A stretch of 64,000 nucleotides of DNA from Cryptomeria japonica (GCF_030272615.1 NC_081405.1:25872272-25936271), one strand, 5' to 3'. Numbered from the stretch's first letter, positions 34,396 through 45,876 are shown. Notes: generated by a model not told the origin, from the letters alone. Numbers and translations are program-made.

Positions 34396-36065
34396 TGTGT
34401 GGGAGAAAAAGTTACACTAAGCAAACATGCCCTAATCTCACTTTCAACCACACACTTGTGGAATACCAAAGAGCCTAGAGGTATCACACAATTGGCTACT
34501 TCTTTTTGTGGAAGAGAGAGCCACGGGCTACCTATTAGGATTTCTATTCCTTTGTTGTAATTGAAAGATAGAATGATGCAAGTTCAATCCCTAACCCCAA
34601 AGTGCAAGTATGAACTAATAACAAGATTTGCAGAATTGAACTTAAACAATGGAAAGCTATAAACACAAGGACAAGACAAGAATGCAAATGCATACCCGGA
34701 GTTAAAATCTGACTGAAAATGTTCGGGACGGGGGTCCGGGCGCCACTGTCCTGATTCTGCCCCTGAAACTACTCTGAAAACTGTTGTTTTGCACTTTGGA
34801 AAAGCTGTCAAAAATGCTGAAAATGCTGTCTGTCAGGAGGACCAGGGCACCCAGCGCCCCTGTCCCAGGGACTAGGGCACCCAGCGCCCCTGTCCTGGCA
34901 GGACCAGGGTGCCCCATGCCCCTGTCCTGGTCTTTTGCTCTGAGATTTGGTGTGTGGTGTTGTCTCAGTTTGCTTCTCCCAGATCTGCAACCTGCGGCAT
35001 CGTCTGAGTCCCGAAACCTGCACTTATATCTGAAAAGGTGTTTTGGGTGGCTATATAGGGTTTTGCCTTAGTCAAACCCCCGCTTTGGTGATTTCCACCT
35101 CCATGAATAGCCAAGTCGTATTGTAAAAGTAATGTGTGTGCAGACCTAGTGTGTGTGCAAGGTCCTTAAATGCAAGAAAGCAAACTAGAGCAACCTAGAA
35201 AGTAAACCCTAATTGATTGTAAATGATAATGTAAATGCTCTAAATCAAGATGCAAAGTGATCTAAAGCATGAATAAGTGATATATTGAAGCTTATGCAAA
35301 GACATGAAAACAACATGAAATCATACCCAACCCTCAAGGGAGGGGTACAAGCCAATCTTCAGTCGGTAATCTCCTATTGTTCTTCAATGTCTTCCAAGCC
35401 CTAAGTGAATGAATGAAATCGATGAATGCTTGATAGAGGGATGTTGAATGTTGTTGAAGTCTTCAAAGATCTGCTCTTTTGCTGTGTATGAGGTTCCTCC
35501 AAACAAAAATCCCATCCCCTCAAATGAGGAAAGAGAGCTTTTATGTATGAAACCCTAGGTCGCAAATTCATATTTTGGCCGACCTAGAGATTGAATATCC
35601 CACCAATTTCTTGGGGTTAAGCTTTATTTTATGATTGGATCGTGCTCCCAAAATTTCGGGAAAAATGTCCGGGACCATGTGCACCGGGCGCCACGGTCCC
35701 GACAACTTTTCACCAAATTTTCAGGGCCGTCGGATATGATGATTTTAGAGAGAATCCCGAAGTTACAGGTGATTTCGAGATGTTTTGACCCCCGAAATCA
35801 AGCCCCCAAGTTCAAAATAGGACCTAATTAGGGTTTTTGATTAAATGATGTATTGGAAGAATAAAATGAAAGGGGCACACTTTAATGAAAGGACCCAACT
35901 TTATGATATGGGAGATGATAAAATAGAACCTTAGACCTAATTAATTTGATTAATTAAGTGCTAAAGGGGAAATGTAATGCAAAATGCAAAATGCACTAAG
36001 GCGGGTGCTAAAATAGGTGTGAAATTGTACCACCCTAGCGAGTGCGTACAATTTACGACGCTACA
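34396..36065 (-). mobile_element. Element F 5' LTR (1,670 bp, minus strand)
   Basis: On the minus strand it runs TGTAGCGTCGTAAATTG to ...tttctcccacaca. It has a CTATATAG box at 35051-35058, three tandem hairpin modules at about 34838-34930 and another at about 35668-35702. About 48 mismatches to the other LTR were counted by eye (near 3%), mainly C/T and G/A transitions. Confidence 0.93.
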
Positions 36066-37042
36066 ATATCATCCTTGTATTTGTTGATGATTTCTTGTGA
36101 TAGTCTGATCCTCTTATTCATTTTGACCTTTAGTGCTTGAAAATACTCATGGATATTCTTTTCTTTGTTTTCACCCATGTTGTTGAATAAGTCAGACAAT
36201 TGTTTTCCTATCGGTATGTCAAATCCCAAATCCTTGTTGCCTATACCAGGAGCCTGTTTGGTTATATGTAGCATTAAGCATATAAGTAAATTTCCAAATC
36301 TAAAGGTTCCTTTCTTATCCTTCTTGATTTTTGCCAAATTGTCAATTAACTCATCTTTTAACCATTCACAGATATCAATTTTCACATTGTCCTTAACCAT
36401 GTCATAAGCACTCTTTATGCATAAATTGGAAATAGAGTTAAGCCTATTTGCATGAGTTTCTTTGTAACCTAGAATCATGCTAATGAATCTCACATTTGTA
36501 TCGGTCACATCATTAACCCTCAATGATCTTTTGTTGGATGTTGCACCAGTTAATTTCATTACTAGGTCATTGGAGACCTTCTTGGTTTTGTCGAGTCTTG
36601 TACCTGTGGAAGGTAACCTTGTTACTGCTTTCACAGCTACCTTTGTAATTTTATGCATTGAGTCAAGCCAAAAGAATGAGCCATGTACCCTGCTAAGAAC
36701 TATCCTAACTACTTCCTTTCAAAATTCAGGAATGCAGAGGATTTCAGTGAATCCTAGGGTTTCAACAATTTTATGTTTAGGTTTCACATTTCTGGCATTG
36801 TCACATATAATAGATTTATACATGTTTTTGATTTCTTCATCACCTAATTCCTCTATGTTGCAATGAATATACATTCTAGGGTCTTCTGCATAAACAACAC
36901 CCTTTGGAATTTGGGAAAAAGCACCTATGTTGTCATCTTTCTTAGCTACCTCAGGAATTAGCTGAAACACGGGCCTAGGTCATTTTATAACCTCAACTAC
37001 TGTAGGGTTTGCTATGAATTCAGGTGCAAAGGAGGATTCCAT
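36066..37042 (-). CDS. Element D ORF2, first part: large protein of unknown function
   Basis: The probable start is the ATG at 37042 (MESSFAPEFIANPTVVEVIK). Two TGA stops break the frame (after VEVIK, and after CIPEF at 36719). Between them lie PRMYIHCNIEELGDEEIKN and KIVETLGFTEILC, and beyond them VHGSFFWLDSMHKITKVAVK, RFISMILGYKETHANRLN and GTFRFGNLLICLMLHITK. No protease, integrase or RT motif is present. It recalls the helical proteins of unknown role carried by other non-autonomous plant LTR elements, but no family can be named with confidence. Element F interrupts it at 36066; the frame resumes at 21473. Confidence 0.65.
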
Positions 37043-37348
37043 GATGATAAATACCTTTTTCTGCCTTTGGATGGATTGATTGCTGAAGTGCTTTGCCTCT
37101 TTGCTCAAAATGCCTTAGCTCAGAAATCTTCGCGCTCTCTGAAAGTTTGAATTCACGGTGAAATGAAATGGAGCCAAAAACCTTATTTTATAAAGTCTTT
37201 TCTGCTACCTACCACATTAATTATTTGCCGACAATGTATTAACTCAACTTTATTTGCTGGTAATGAAGGATTTTCAACTTCTTTTCTCTAACTGAGGGAA
37301 TAATAGCACATGTGTCATTAAATTGCCAAACCCTCAAGATAATTTTCT

Positions 37349-37698
37349 TCAATTTGATGAAGAACATCCTACCGGTGGAGCATCATATTGTCCTACCGGT
37401 GAATCATTTGTTGGTTCTACCGATGGAGGAGTAACCCCAATATTTAGATCACCTTTTTTAATCCATTGCCTTGAAAATTCTTGCTTAACCTCTTCAACCT
37501 TTTCTTTACCTTTCAAGCTAATACTTTTGTTATCTGCCGGTGTACCTTTACTTCTACAAAATTTAGCAATATGACCAATCTTGTTACATGCATAACAAGT
37601 TACATTATTTTTCTGAATAGCTTTCCCATAACCTATGTCGGTTTGTGTTCTGCATTTATTTGATAAATGACCAAATCTTCCACAAACATAACATCTTA
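37349..37698 (-). CDS. Element D ORF1, second part: two more CCHC knuckles
   Basis: This continues ORF1 beyond element E. The junction across the insertion reads NCRMN then VRCYVCGRFGH, in frame once one cattc copy is removed. Two further knuckles are CYVCGRFGHLSNKC and CYACNKIGHIAKFC, giving four in all. A Lys-rich and then Pro-rich tail leads to a stop at 37349. Total ORF1 is close to 386 codons without E. About 300 non-coding bases separate it from ORF2. Confidence 0.75.
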
Positions 37699-37703
37699 CA
37701 TTC

Positions 37704-38713
37704 TGTAGCATCCTAAAATTGCGACACTTGCAATTTTGACTGCATTTGGGTCTTCACGATGGCGATGCAACACGGAACTTGAATGGAGACCCCAAAACTT
37801 GTTCATGACATCAAAAACTGCATTTTTTAGCACCTTGGCCTGATCCTCCTTGCACCCTGCTATCCCTGGAGGTGGGACCATGGTGCCCAGTGCCCTGGTC
37901 CCTGGCCCTATTTTGGGCCCGTTCTCTTTTGGGCATCGGGTCTTTAAGTTTGCAAATTGGAAAATAATATTTCCTGGTCGGCCTAAGGTCGGGAAAATCA
38001 GTCTATCAACCCTAATTGACAAGTATATAAACTACATTTCCTCTCCCATTTTGGTAGATGGAAAAAAGGCAGAAACGATATTCAAACATTCAAGCATTCA
38101 AGCATTCAAGCATTTCCTTCAAGCAATTGAGCATTCTAAATCTCCATTCAAGGCTAAGTGTTGCATTCAAGACAAGGATTCAACCATTGAAGAGGAGATC
38201 ACATACAACATACAACATACTACATACATTACACCTTCGCATGTTGCAGGTACGCGGCTGTAATTGAAGATCTGGAATCCTTGTGCAGAGATGAACAGAT
38301 CCCCCTTCGTTTCGCGGATTTTTCAGAGGACCGGGCGCCATCGTCCCGTCAACTTTCGCTCAAATTTGCAGAAAAACACCATCTCGACATTTTACTGCTA
38401 ATTCCAGGTCCGCAGCTTCATCCCATATCCCTATCTCTATTTATAAGCAAATCTTTCCTACTTTAAATGCATTCCTAGTTCAATCTTTCCATCTACATTC
38501 TTTACAAAAGAGGGTATCCTTGATGTCTTAACCCTTGAAACTCATTTAGAATCCAATCTTGCATTGGGTGGGATTGGATCTTGTGGGTTTCAACCCCTCT
38601 TTTGAATGTAAAGTCTTTCCTAAGTGAAAACCATCAACCCTAGTGACTCTCCCTTCTCTCTCCTTGGAGTTGGGGAGGGGAGAACAACTAGGGTTCGATT
38701 TTTCTGCTTTACA
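37704..38713 (+). mobile_element. Element E 5' LTR (1,010 bp)
   Basis: It starts TGTAGCATCCTAAAATTG and ends ...tttctgctttaca. It contains a TATA-like box at 38024-38031, 'caagcattcaag' repeats near 38090-38115, and a GGACC/GGTCC hairpin module at about 37870-37905 that the 3' LTR lacks. Confidence 0.92.
38024..38031 (+). promoter_or_regulatory. TATA-like box in element E 5' LTR
   Basis: 'tatataaa' in 'aagtatataaactac', about 320 bases into the LTR. The same box is at 44365-44372 in the 3' LTR. The position fits a pol II promoter in the LTR; use is inferred, not shown. Confidence 0.5.
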
Positions 38714-38716
38714 TTT

Positions 38717-38730
38717 TGGTGAACCCGACG
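38717..38730 (+). other. Primer binding site of element E
   Basis: TGGTGAACCCGACG, three bases after the LTR, with 'tgaac' following. The same site is found in reverse in element F. The tRNA it matches was not determined. Confidence 0.75.
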
Positions 38731-39987
38731 TGAACATCCTCATTCTGATTATTCATGGTCAGATCTGAAAATTTGCTTCCTTAATTACATTTCCATGTTT
38801 GATCTTTTGCAAATTTTAGAGGTTGATTGCATAAAAACCCTAAAATTTTCTTTTTAAGTAATTAAACTTGTGAAATGTTTAATTGTTAATGCTTGTTTCA
38901 GATCTACCCTTCTATTGCAAATTGTCAATTCATATTTGTGCCTTAATTCTAAAAATTAAGTGGTTAAATGTCAAAACCCTAATTTTTAAGACCTTCTTGA
39001 TTCAACCTTTGACTGATAATTTCACTAATCAAAACACCTCCAAATCGGCTGTAACTTTGGATTTCGCAATAAAATCACAATATCTTTCATCCCTAAAAAT
39101 TTGGAAAAAAGTTGCGAGGACCGTGTGCACCCCGAGCACCATCATCCCCGACATTTTTTCTGAAATTTCGGGAGCTAGATCTTACTGTATTTTTCTGCTA
39201 AAATCCAGAATTTTGGCTGATTTTATCAATTTTAACACCTTCAAAATTAAAATCAAAGTTGGTCTAGCGATTGCTTGGATTGAGGCTTCTAATCATTCAA
39301 AAATTGTTGAAATTGGAATTCATATCAAAATTGTGTTTCTTACAGTCCTAAATCTGAAAAGTGTGTTAGCATTCATTCGAAATTTCAGTGTTTTATTCAA
39401 ATTTTTGCAGTTTGTGACTTTTGAAATTAAGTGTTTAATTGCAACAACCTTGATTTCCACTTTCAAATTCGAATTTTGCATGAAATCGAGTCAACTTTTA
39501 AATTTTGAAACTTGCATTGCTTTTAGCATTCCCTCTAAAAACATAAAATTCAAAATTTCAGTTTCCCCCTCTTTTTCAAAATTCAAAATTTACATTTTTC
39601 AACAATCTTGGTAGGGTTCAATTTTGAGATTGCAACTTTAATTTGGCCTATCTACAGATCGTAAAATCACTCAATTTTTTCAGATTAGCTTTAAAATCAT
39701 CATAACTTTCATCCTTGAAAATTTCGAAAAAAGTTGCGAGGACCGTGTGCACTCCGTTCGCCACGGTCCCGGACATTTTTTCTGAAATTTCGGGAGATTG
39801 TCCTGATTGCATTTAACAGCTTAAATCTAGGAGATTGGCTGATTTTATTTAAATTTGCTACCTCTAAAATTCAAAATCTTCTCTCTCTCTTTAGTGCATG
39901 AGTTTTACAACAATAAGTCCTACTTACACTATTCCCGTTAGATGAAGCCTTAGAATTAAGTCTTTCCAAGGTTTAATTACTGAGGAG
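38731..39987 (+). other. Element E untranslated leader
   Basis: About 1.25 kb without the main frame. It holds two copies of a block of about 70 bases, 'aaaaagttgcgaggaccgtgtgcac' (split here for length as 'aaaaagttgcgagg' and 'accgtgtgcac') followed by 'cattttttctgaaatttcgg', at about 39105-39175 and 39728-39795. The second contains an intact GGACCGTG/CACGGTCC inverted repeat; the first is degraded. A plus-strand open stretch at 38883-39614 lies here but shows no protein motif and is probably chance. Confidence 0.6.
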
Positions 39988-42420
39988 ATGGAACCTAATT
40001 TGAATGGCCTTTTTAATGAGGACATGGGTAATTCCTCTAATCCTCTTAATGATGAAGAAGCTCTCCATGAGGTTTCTGTAGAACAACTTTCAAAATTGGA
40101 TAACCAATTTGATGATTTTCGAAAATGGATGTCTCAAGAATACCCTGATAGTCAAGCTCTTTCATTAATTGAGGGTCTAAAACGTATGATTCAAAGTGAT
40201 AAGAATGGAATTGATATTTTGCATGTTATTGCGCACATTGTGGATTCGAATGTGATGCCTATGAAGAGTTGTGCTGAAACTTTAGGTTATACACAACCTC
40301 CTACTCAAGTTAATCATTCTATTCCTTTGACAACTCCTATTGCTAGTATACCTACTTTTACATCAAACATAATGACTACTTCAATACAAGACATTCCTCC
40401 TATGATCACAAGTCATGGGGACAATCCCTCTTCTTCAATCAACCCTCTTCCTTCATTCAATCCGACTCCTTCATTCATTCCTTCAATGAGTGTCCCTATT
40501 ATATCTCCACAAATGAACATGACGCAAGGGGGAAATTCATTTAACCCTTCTATTCCTCCTTGTAGTGTTCCTCCTTTACAATCATCTCCTATGACTAACT
40601 ATCATAGTGTCCCACCACCTTACTCTCTACCTTCTTTCAATAACATAACACCTCCATCGCAATCTAACACGTCTAATATGAACTCTTCGACTGAAGCGAC
40701 CATTAACAATCTTGCACAAACTGTCTCTTCTTTACAACAACAAATTGCCTCTATGAATCAATCTAAGTTTAGTGTGCCCACATTTGATGTTGCGAGCCCA
40801 CTTTCTCTTGACATTGTTTGAGCTATCCCCCCCAAACATGTTGAAATTCCACATTTGGAGCTTTATAATGGTAAGGGTGATCCTCTAACACATGTTAAGA
40901 CCTTTCAAACAATATGTACTGATTTTGCTTATGACCAAAGGTTGCTTGCAAAACTGTTTACTAGAACATTAAGAGATAAAGCCCTACAATGGTATTGCTC
41001 GTTGCCTTCTTATTCTATTACTTCTTTCGAACAACTTGCAAATACTTTCATTCAACAATTTCAAAACAAGATAAGTCCTAAAGTTACTTTGATTGATTTA
41101 ATGCATTGTAGACAAGGTGTTAAAGAAAAAGTGACTGATTTCATTGGTAGATATAAGCATTTGTATGCTCAAATTTCTTTTCCAGTGCCTGACAATGATA
41201 TTCAAAGAATCTTTATTTCTAATTTACAAAAAGACATTAGAGAAAAACTCCTGTTTTCTGAGTTTACTTCTTTCCAACAGTTGTGCGCAACTCTTCACAA
41301 TTATCAATTGACTGTGAGTCAAATGGAACAAGAAAATCCTATGGCTCCGAGTGATAAGGGTGATAGTAGTCAACAACCATTTGGGAAGTTTAAACCGAAC
41401 AGAGAGTCCATTAAATTCAATGAAAACATCATCAACAACAATGTGAATGCGGCATCAGGTGTGCCTCCTATTTCTAAGTTTTTGAAGAAAGAAAGAAAGT
41501 TTACTCCTTTGAATGAATCATTGCATAGTATTATGAATAAGTTATTGGAACAAAATGTGCTTACTCTTCCTCCTATAAGGCAAATAGATCCTGCAAAGAT
41601 TAATTCACCCTATTTTGATAACAAATCTTTTTGTCAATTTCATCATCATCCTAGGCATGATACTGAAATTTTTTTTGCTTTAAAGGGTAAAATTCAAGAT
41701 TTGATTGATAATAATACTATCTTTGTTTCTGGGGTGAATGATAAAGGCAACACATCTGTAGCTCCTCCTAACCAAAATCTTCAGATTTTTACTGATCCAT
41801 TACCTTCTCATACCTCTAATGCGATTGATACTACTGATTCCTCTGTCTCACCTGATGATCTTGTGTCCATGACTCCGAATGTGATTAACTTTGTAGAGCA
41901 GCAGAAAATCCCTAAAGAACTTTCCATCACCTTTGATTCTAGTGAAACTATCAGGGCACCTGATGGTCCTTTATATATAGTTGCAAAAGTCAAGAATACA
42001 CCTTGCCGTGGAGTGCATATTGATCCTTCTTGTATGGTTAATATCATTACTGAAGAATTTCTTTTTACTTTGCAATTGAATCAAGTGATCTATGATGAAA
42101 CAAATGTGGTTGTGAAATTATTTGATGCATTTTCTTCTCCTGCAATTGGTTCTATTACATTACCTATGGAGGTCCATAACAAATACCTTGATGTGGACTT
42201 TTCTATTATTCCATCATCTGAACAATTTCGTGTGAAGCTAGGCTATCCTTGGCTATCTTCCATGAAAGCTATTGCTTCTCCTATTCACAAGTGTTTGAAA
42301 TTTCCCCATAATGGTGAAGTTGTTACTATCAATCATAGTCTCTTTAAACCAGCTGAAAGAACTTCTAGCGTTCCTATTGATTACTTTTGGCCTAAACAAT
42401 TCCAATCTCTTCCTCCGTGA
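39988..42420 (+). pseudogene. Element E gag and protease-like region
   Basis: The frame starts at 39988 (MEPNLNGLFNEDMGNS). After a Pro/Ser/Thr-rich stretch there is a TGA at 40819, a likely CGA. Then comes the gypsy capsid: HLELYNGKGDPLTHVKTFQ, DKALQWYCSLPSYSITSFEQ, FIQQFQNKISPKV and RYKHLYAQIS (about codons 290-450). Codons about 650-780 are retropepsin-like (GPLYIVAKVKNTPCRGVHID, LGYPWLSSMKAI), but the D-S/T-G site reads HIDPSCMVNII, so it lacks the catalytic Gly. A TGA at 42418 precedes the tail. Gag would form particles; the protease fold is probably inactive. Confidence 0.85.
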
Positions 42421-43323
42421 AGTGATCATCTTTTCAAATCTTATCAAAAGTGGAAGAAAGATATGATCCTATCTCTAAGTGAACCTAGAACACCCAAACT
42501 TGACATTCTTATCATTCTTGAGAAGGAAGTTCTTCCTTTGAAAGATAAAACTAATGTCTTTCCTCAAGAAGATTCCCAACCTATCTCTATGAATGTGACT
42601 ATGCCTATATCTAATAAACTTCCTAAAAGTAGACCTATCCCTCCTCATCATGATGGACTTGGTCTCCTTCCTAAACCAAATATTCCTCCCTTATATGGAG
42701 TAGTTCCTCCTCCTTCCTCTTATGGAGAGAAGAGACCTTCCTCTTCTCCTATTGTTCAACCTAAGAGACCACAACCTAAACACTCAAGTGATAAGGATGA
42801 GAACATTCCTCCTCCTCAATCTCCTCAACTTCCTCCTAAGACTAGACAAAATCGTTCTGCACGTGAACGCCGATGAAAGCGTCATCTTAGAGCTTAGGAA
42901 GCCACTTCTCAAACTTTGCAATCCCCAAAAACACCTTCAGCCAACATTATTCTATTTTCTCCTCTGCCGACGATTGAGCCGAAATCTCCTGAACATAAGG
43001 TGCATGATGGTCTTGATCCTGTGTGAGTTAAAGATCCTATTTTTATAAATCTTGATGATGATATAGATGAAAATGTTATTCATGATGAAAATGTTACTCC
43101 TGTTCATTCTGATAGTGGATATGAATATATTGATGTTGATAACCATCTATCAAACAAATTTTCTAAAGCACTTATCCTAGCTCCTAGACAAGAACAACAT
43201 GGCCCAGAACATGAACATAGCCCTTGTTTGGATCTTGTGATAGCTTCATCTGCTGTGTTGGATGTTCCTCCTCTAGCGTGTTTCCTACCTTCCCAAAATG
43301 TTGATCAGCAAGATCGGGGGTAG
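42421..43323 (+). pseudogene. Element E polyprotein tail (proline-rich then acidic)
   Basis: The same frame continues past the TGA at 42418: WKKDMILSLSEPRTPKLDIL, then PPHHDGLGLLPKPNIPPLYG and PPPQSPQLPPKTRQNRSARE. After TGA and TAG stops near 42874 and 42895 it goes on as SPLPTIEPKSPEHKVHDGLD and the acidic INLDDDIDENVIHDENV, ending in DQQDRG at 43323. The uniform frame shows that the whole 39988-43323 stretch was once about 1,110 codons. It takes the place normally held by pol. Confidence 0.65.
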
Positions 43324-44065
43324 ATGACGTGCTAGACTAGTTCATTAGCATAGCAGATTCTCTCCTCCTCTCTTTTGTTACTTCTTCTAGGTGTTACTCT
43401 CATTCTTCTATTTGTTGTCCTTAGTGTTGTCTACTTGAGGACGATGCAAAACATTGAGATCTCTTTTGGTCTCTCTCATGTTGACTCAAAAGACACATGT
43501 GTTCCCTTCTTCTAGGTGACCTTCCTTGATTGGGGAATGAAGAACAATTATGCATACATACATATGATATACATGAATTATCATACAACATACTGACCCC
43601 GAGGAAAGCGAAGTCACCTTGTGCTTTGTGTTTTGTGTCTATTATCCTTGGGCTTATCTCACACTTAGGGGCTAAATCCTTGTGATAACGTGCTCCTTTA
43701 TCATTTCTTATATGTATCACTACCTTAAAGAAATCACCCCCGATGAGGCATGTGCAATCGCTTTAACGTAGGGGGGCATACATCCCGTCCATATCTTTTC
43801 AAGATACTTGAAAATTTCTTGACAATTTTAGCTTTGCCTTGAAAATTTTTGATATCTTTCTTGCATGACTCATAGTGAAGGAACCTTACTACTAATAGTC
43901 ATGGTTCTCCCTTGTGATCTTCCCTTTTACATTGTCAATCGAAGTCGTAAGATCTTTAGTCCACTAGGGGCTTGGTGTATCTTGCCTCCTTGACGTGGTG
44001 AAAGTTTTTCAATGTTGTTTCCTTATACTTTACTAGAAGTATGAGCGTATGCTTATACTCCCGCT
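43324..44065 (+). other. Non-coding 3' region of element E
   Basis: About 740 bases between the polyprotein end and the polypurine tract. It contains 'gtctacttgaggacgatgc', a phrase typical of the region after the coding part in Tat-like gypsy elements (family knowledge, not checked). No ORF is supported. Confidence 0.5.
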
Positions 44066-44080
44066 AAAGTGGGGGCTAAA
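44066..44080 (+). other. Polypurine tract of element E
   Basis: 'aaagtgggggctaaa' abuts the 3' LTR. Element F has 'aaagtgggggataaa' in the same place. Confidence 0.85.
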
Positions 44081-45065
44081 TGTAGCATCCTAAAATTGTG
44101 ACACTTGCAATTTCGACTGCATTTGGGTCTTCACGATGGCGATGCAACACAGAACCTGAATGGAGACCCCGAAACTTGTTCATGACATCAAAAACTGCAT
44201 TTTTCAGCACCTTGGCCTGATCCTCCTTGCACCCTACTGTCCCTGGCCCTATTTTGGGCCTGGTCTCTTTTGGGCATCGGGTCTTTAAGTTTGCAAATTG
44301 GAAAATAATATTTCCTGGTCGGCCTAAGGTCGGGAAAATCAGTCTATCAACCCTAATTGACAAGTATATAAACTACATTTCCTCTCCCATTTTGGTAGAT
44401 GGAAAAAAGGCGGAAATGATATTCAAACATTCAAGCATTCAAGCATTCAAGCATTTCCTTCAAGCAATTGAGCATTCTAAATCTCCATTCAAGGCTAAGT
44501 GTTGCATTCAAGACAAGGATTCAACCATTGAAGAGGAGATCACATACAACATACAACATACTACATACATTACACCTTCGCATGTTGTAGGTACGCAGCT
44601 GTAATTGAAGATCTGGAATCCTTGTGCAAAGACAAACAGATCCCCCTTCGTTTCACGGATTTTTCGGAGGACCGTGTGCACGCCGGGCGCCATCGTCCTG
44701 TCAAATTTCGCTCAAATTTTCAGAACAGCACCATCTCGACATTTTACTGCTAATTCCAGGTCCGTAGCTTCATCCCATATCCCTATCTCTTTTCATAAGC
44801 GAATCTTTCCTACTTTACATGCATTCCTAGTTCAATCTTTCCATCTACATTCTTCACAAAAGAGGGTATCCTTGATGTCTTAACCCTTGAAACTCATTTA
44901 GAATCCAATCTTGCATTGGGTGGGATTGGATCTTGTGGGTTTCAACCCCTCTTTTGAATGTAAAGTCTTTCCTAAGTGAAAACCATCAACCCTAGTGACT
45001 CTCCCTTCTCTCTCCTTGGAGTTGGGGAGGGGAGAACAACTAGGGTTCGATTTTTCCGCTTTACA
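44081..45065 (+). mobile_element. Element E 3' LTR (985 bp)
   Basis: Homologous to 37704-38713. It lacks a segment of about 35 bases between two 'ccctgg' words where the 5' LTR has a hairpin module. It has a fuller 'accgtgtgcacgccgggcgc' module at 44670-44690, where the 5' LTR is shorter. It is followed by the TSD cattc. Confidence 0.92.
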
Positions 45066-45876
45066 CATTCATTCTGCAATTTTTAGAGTTATGACCAATT
45101 TTATTGCATTTGGTGCATTGACCAGTGGGAGGATTGATGTTCTGATAATTCCTAGATCTACATTCATTTTCCCTATGACCATATTTATTACAGTTAAAGC
45201 ATTTTCCATTGAATTTGTAAGTATTAGAGGGTCTTACTAATTTGCTTTGATCCTGGGTATTTGCAGTACCAGAGCTTTCTCCAACTTCAAATCCAACTCC
45301 AGAAGTGTCACCTTTGGGTTTTTGATTCTTCAATAAGGTACCAAGTTCTTCTAAGCTTTTCTTGAATTTTTCTTTGTGTTGATTTGCAGTTTCTAATTCC
45401 CTTTCCAAGATCTCTTTTTGTCTCATTAGTTCATTCGAGTCATTTTGAGTATGCATCATATTTGTCTTCAAGATATCATTTTCATAGCTAAGTCTTGTGT
45501 TCTCATTTGTTGCATCACTTAGTCTTCTGGTCAATTCTTCTTCATTCCTCTTTCTGTCCTCAATCTCTTTGCAGAATCTCATAGTCATATCCTGCATTTC
45601 ATTTTTTATTGTCATGATCTCTTGTTTCAATTTGCTTATCATATCATTTAATGATTCCTTTTCATCATTTTCATTTTGCAATTTTTCACAAAGTTCTCTT
45701 CTCTTGTTTCTTGTAACAGTAATATTTTCTTGAAGTGCCTGAATAATGTCCTGAGCTACTTTTAAATCATCTTCTAATTTGATATTTTTCAACTTCTCTG
45801 CATCATAGTCGGTAAGAGCTCCTTCAAGTTGCTTCATCAGATTTTCCATCTTTACCAGTGTCAAGATCTTCCTCAA
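45066..45876 (-). CDS. Element D ORF1, first part: coiled-coil and CCHC knuckle protein
   Basis: The ORF starts at 45876 (MRKILTLVKMENLMKQLEG), about 30 bases after the primer site. Roughly residues 10-190 are charged heptad-like sequence (for example EEELTRRLSDATNENTRLSY), predicted here as a long coiled coil. Two CX2CX4HX4C knuckles follow, CFNCNKYGHRENEC and CTKCNKIGHNSKNC. The reading frame is cut at 45066 by element E and resumes without loss at 37698. The knuckles suggest RNA binding, so this is the probable gag-like particle or RNA-binding protein. No copia UBN2 capsid domain is visible before them. Confidence 0.75.

Larger units (their letters stand above)
21479..36065 (-). mobile_element. 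Element F: non-autonomous gypsy-like element with protease/G-patch-like ORF
   Basis: LTRs 34396-36065 and 21479-23148 are both 1,670 bp, with a perfect TSD atatc (21474-21478 and 36066-36070). Primer site and polypurine tract match element E. The interior, without element G, is about 5.2 kb and has one 1,077-codon ORF with a retropepsin-like and a G-patch-like part, but no gag capsid motif, RT, RNase H or integrase. It is inserted in element D ORF2 and is itself host to G. Confidence 0.9.
37704..45065 (+). mobile_element. Element E: non-autonomous gypsy-like element (gag only, no pol)
   Basis: LTRs are 37704-38713 and 44081-45065, flanked by a perfect TSD cattc (37699-37703 and 45066-45070). 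The primer site is TGGTGAACCCGACG, and the polypurine tract is 'aaagtgggggctaaa'. The 5.4-kb interior has one long frame (39988-43323) with Ty3/gypsy gag and a protease-like fold, but no RT, RNase H or integrase. This fits a terminal-repeat element with a gag domain (TR-GAG type) related to the Tat group. It is inserted in element D ORF1. Confidence 0.9.

Noticed and set aside
38883-39614. 243-codon open stretch in the E leader as a possible extra gene
   Set aside because: It lies in a low-complexity A/T-rich leader, runs across the degraded hairpin block, and has no motif. Its composition looks like chance openness.
37704-45065. Repeated blocks at 37.7 and 44.1 kb considered as a segmental duplication
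   Set aside because: Perfect TSD, primer site and polypurine tract show that they are LTRs.
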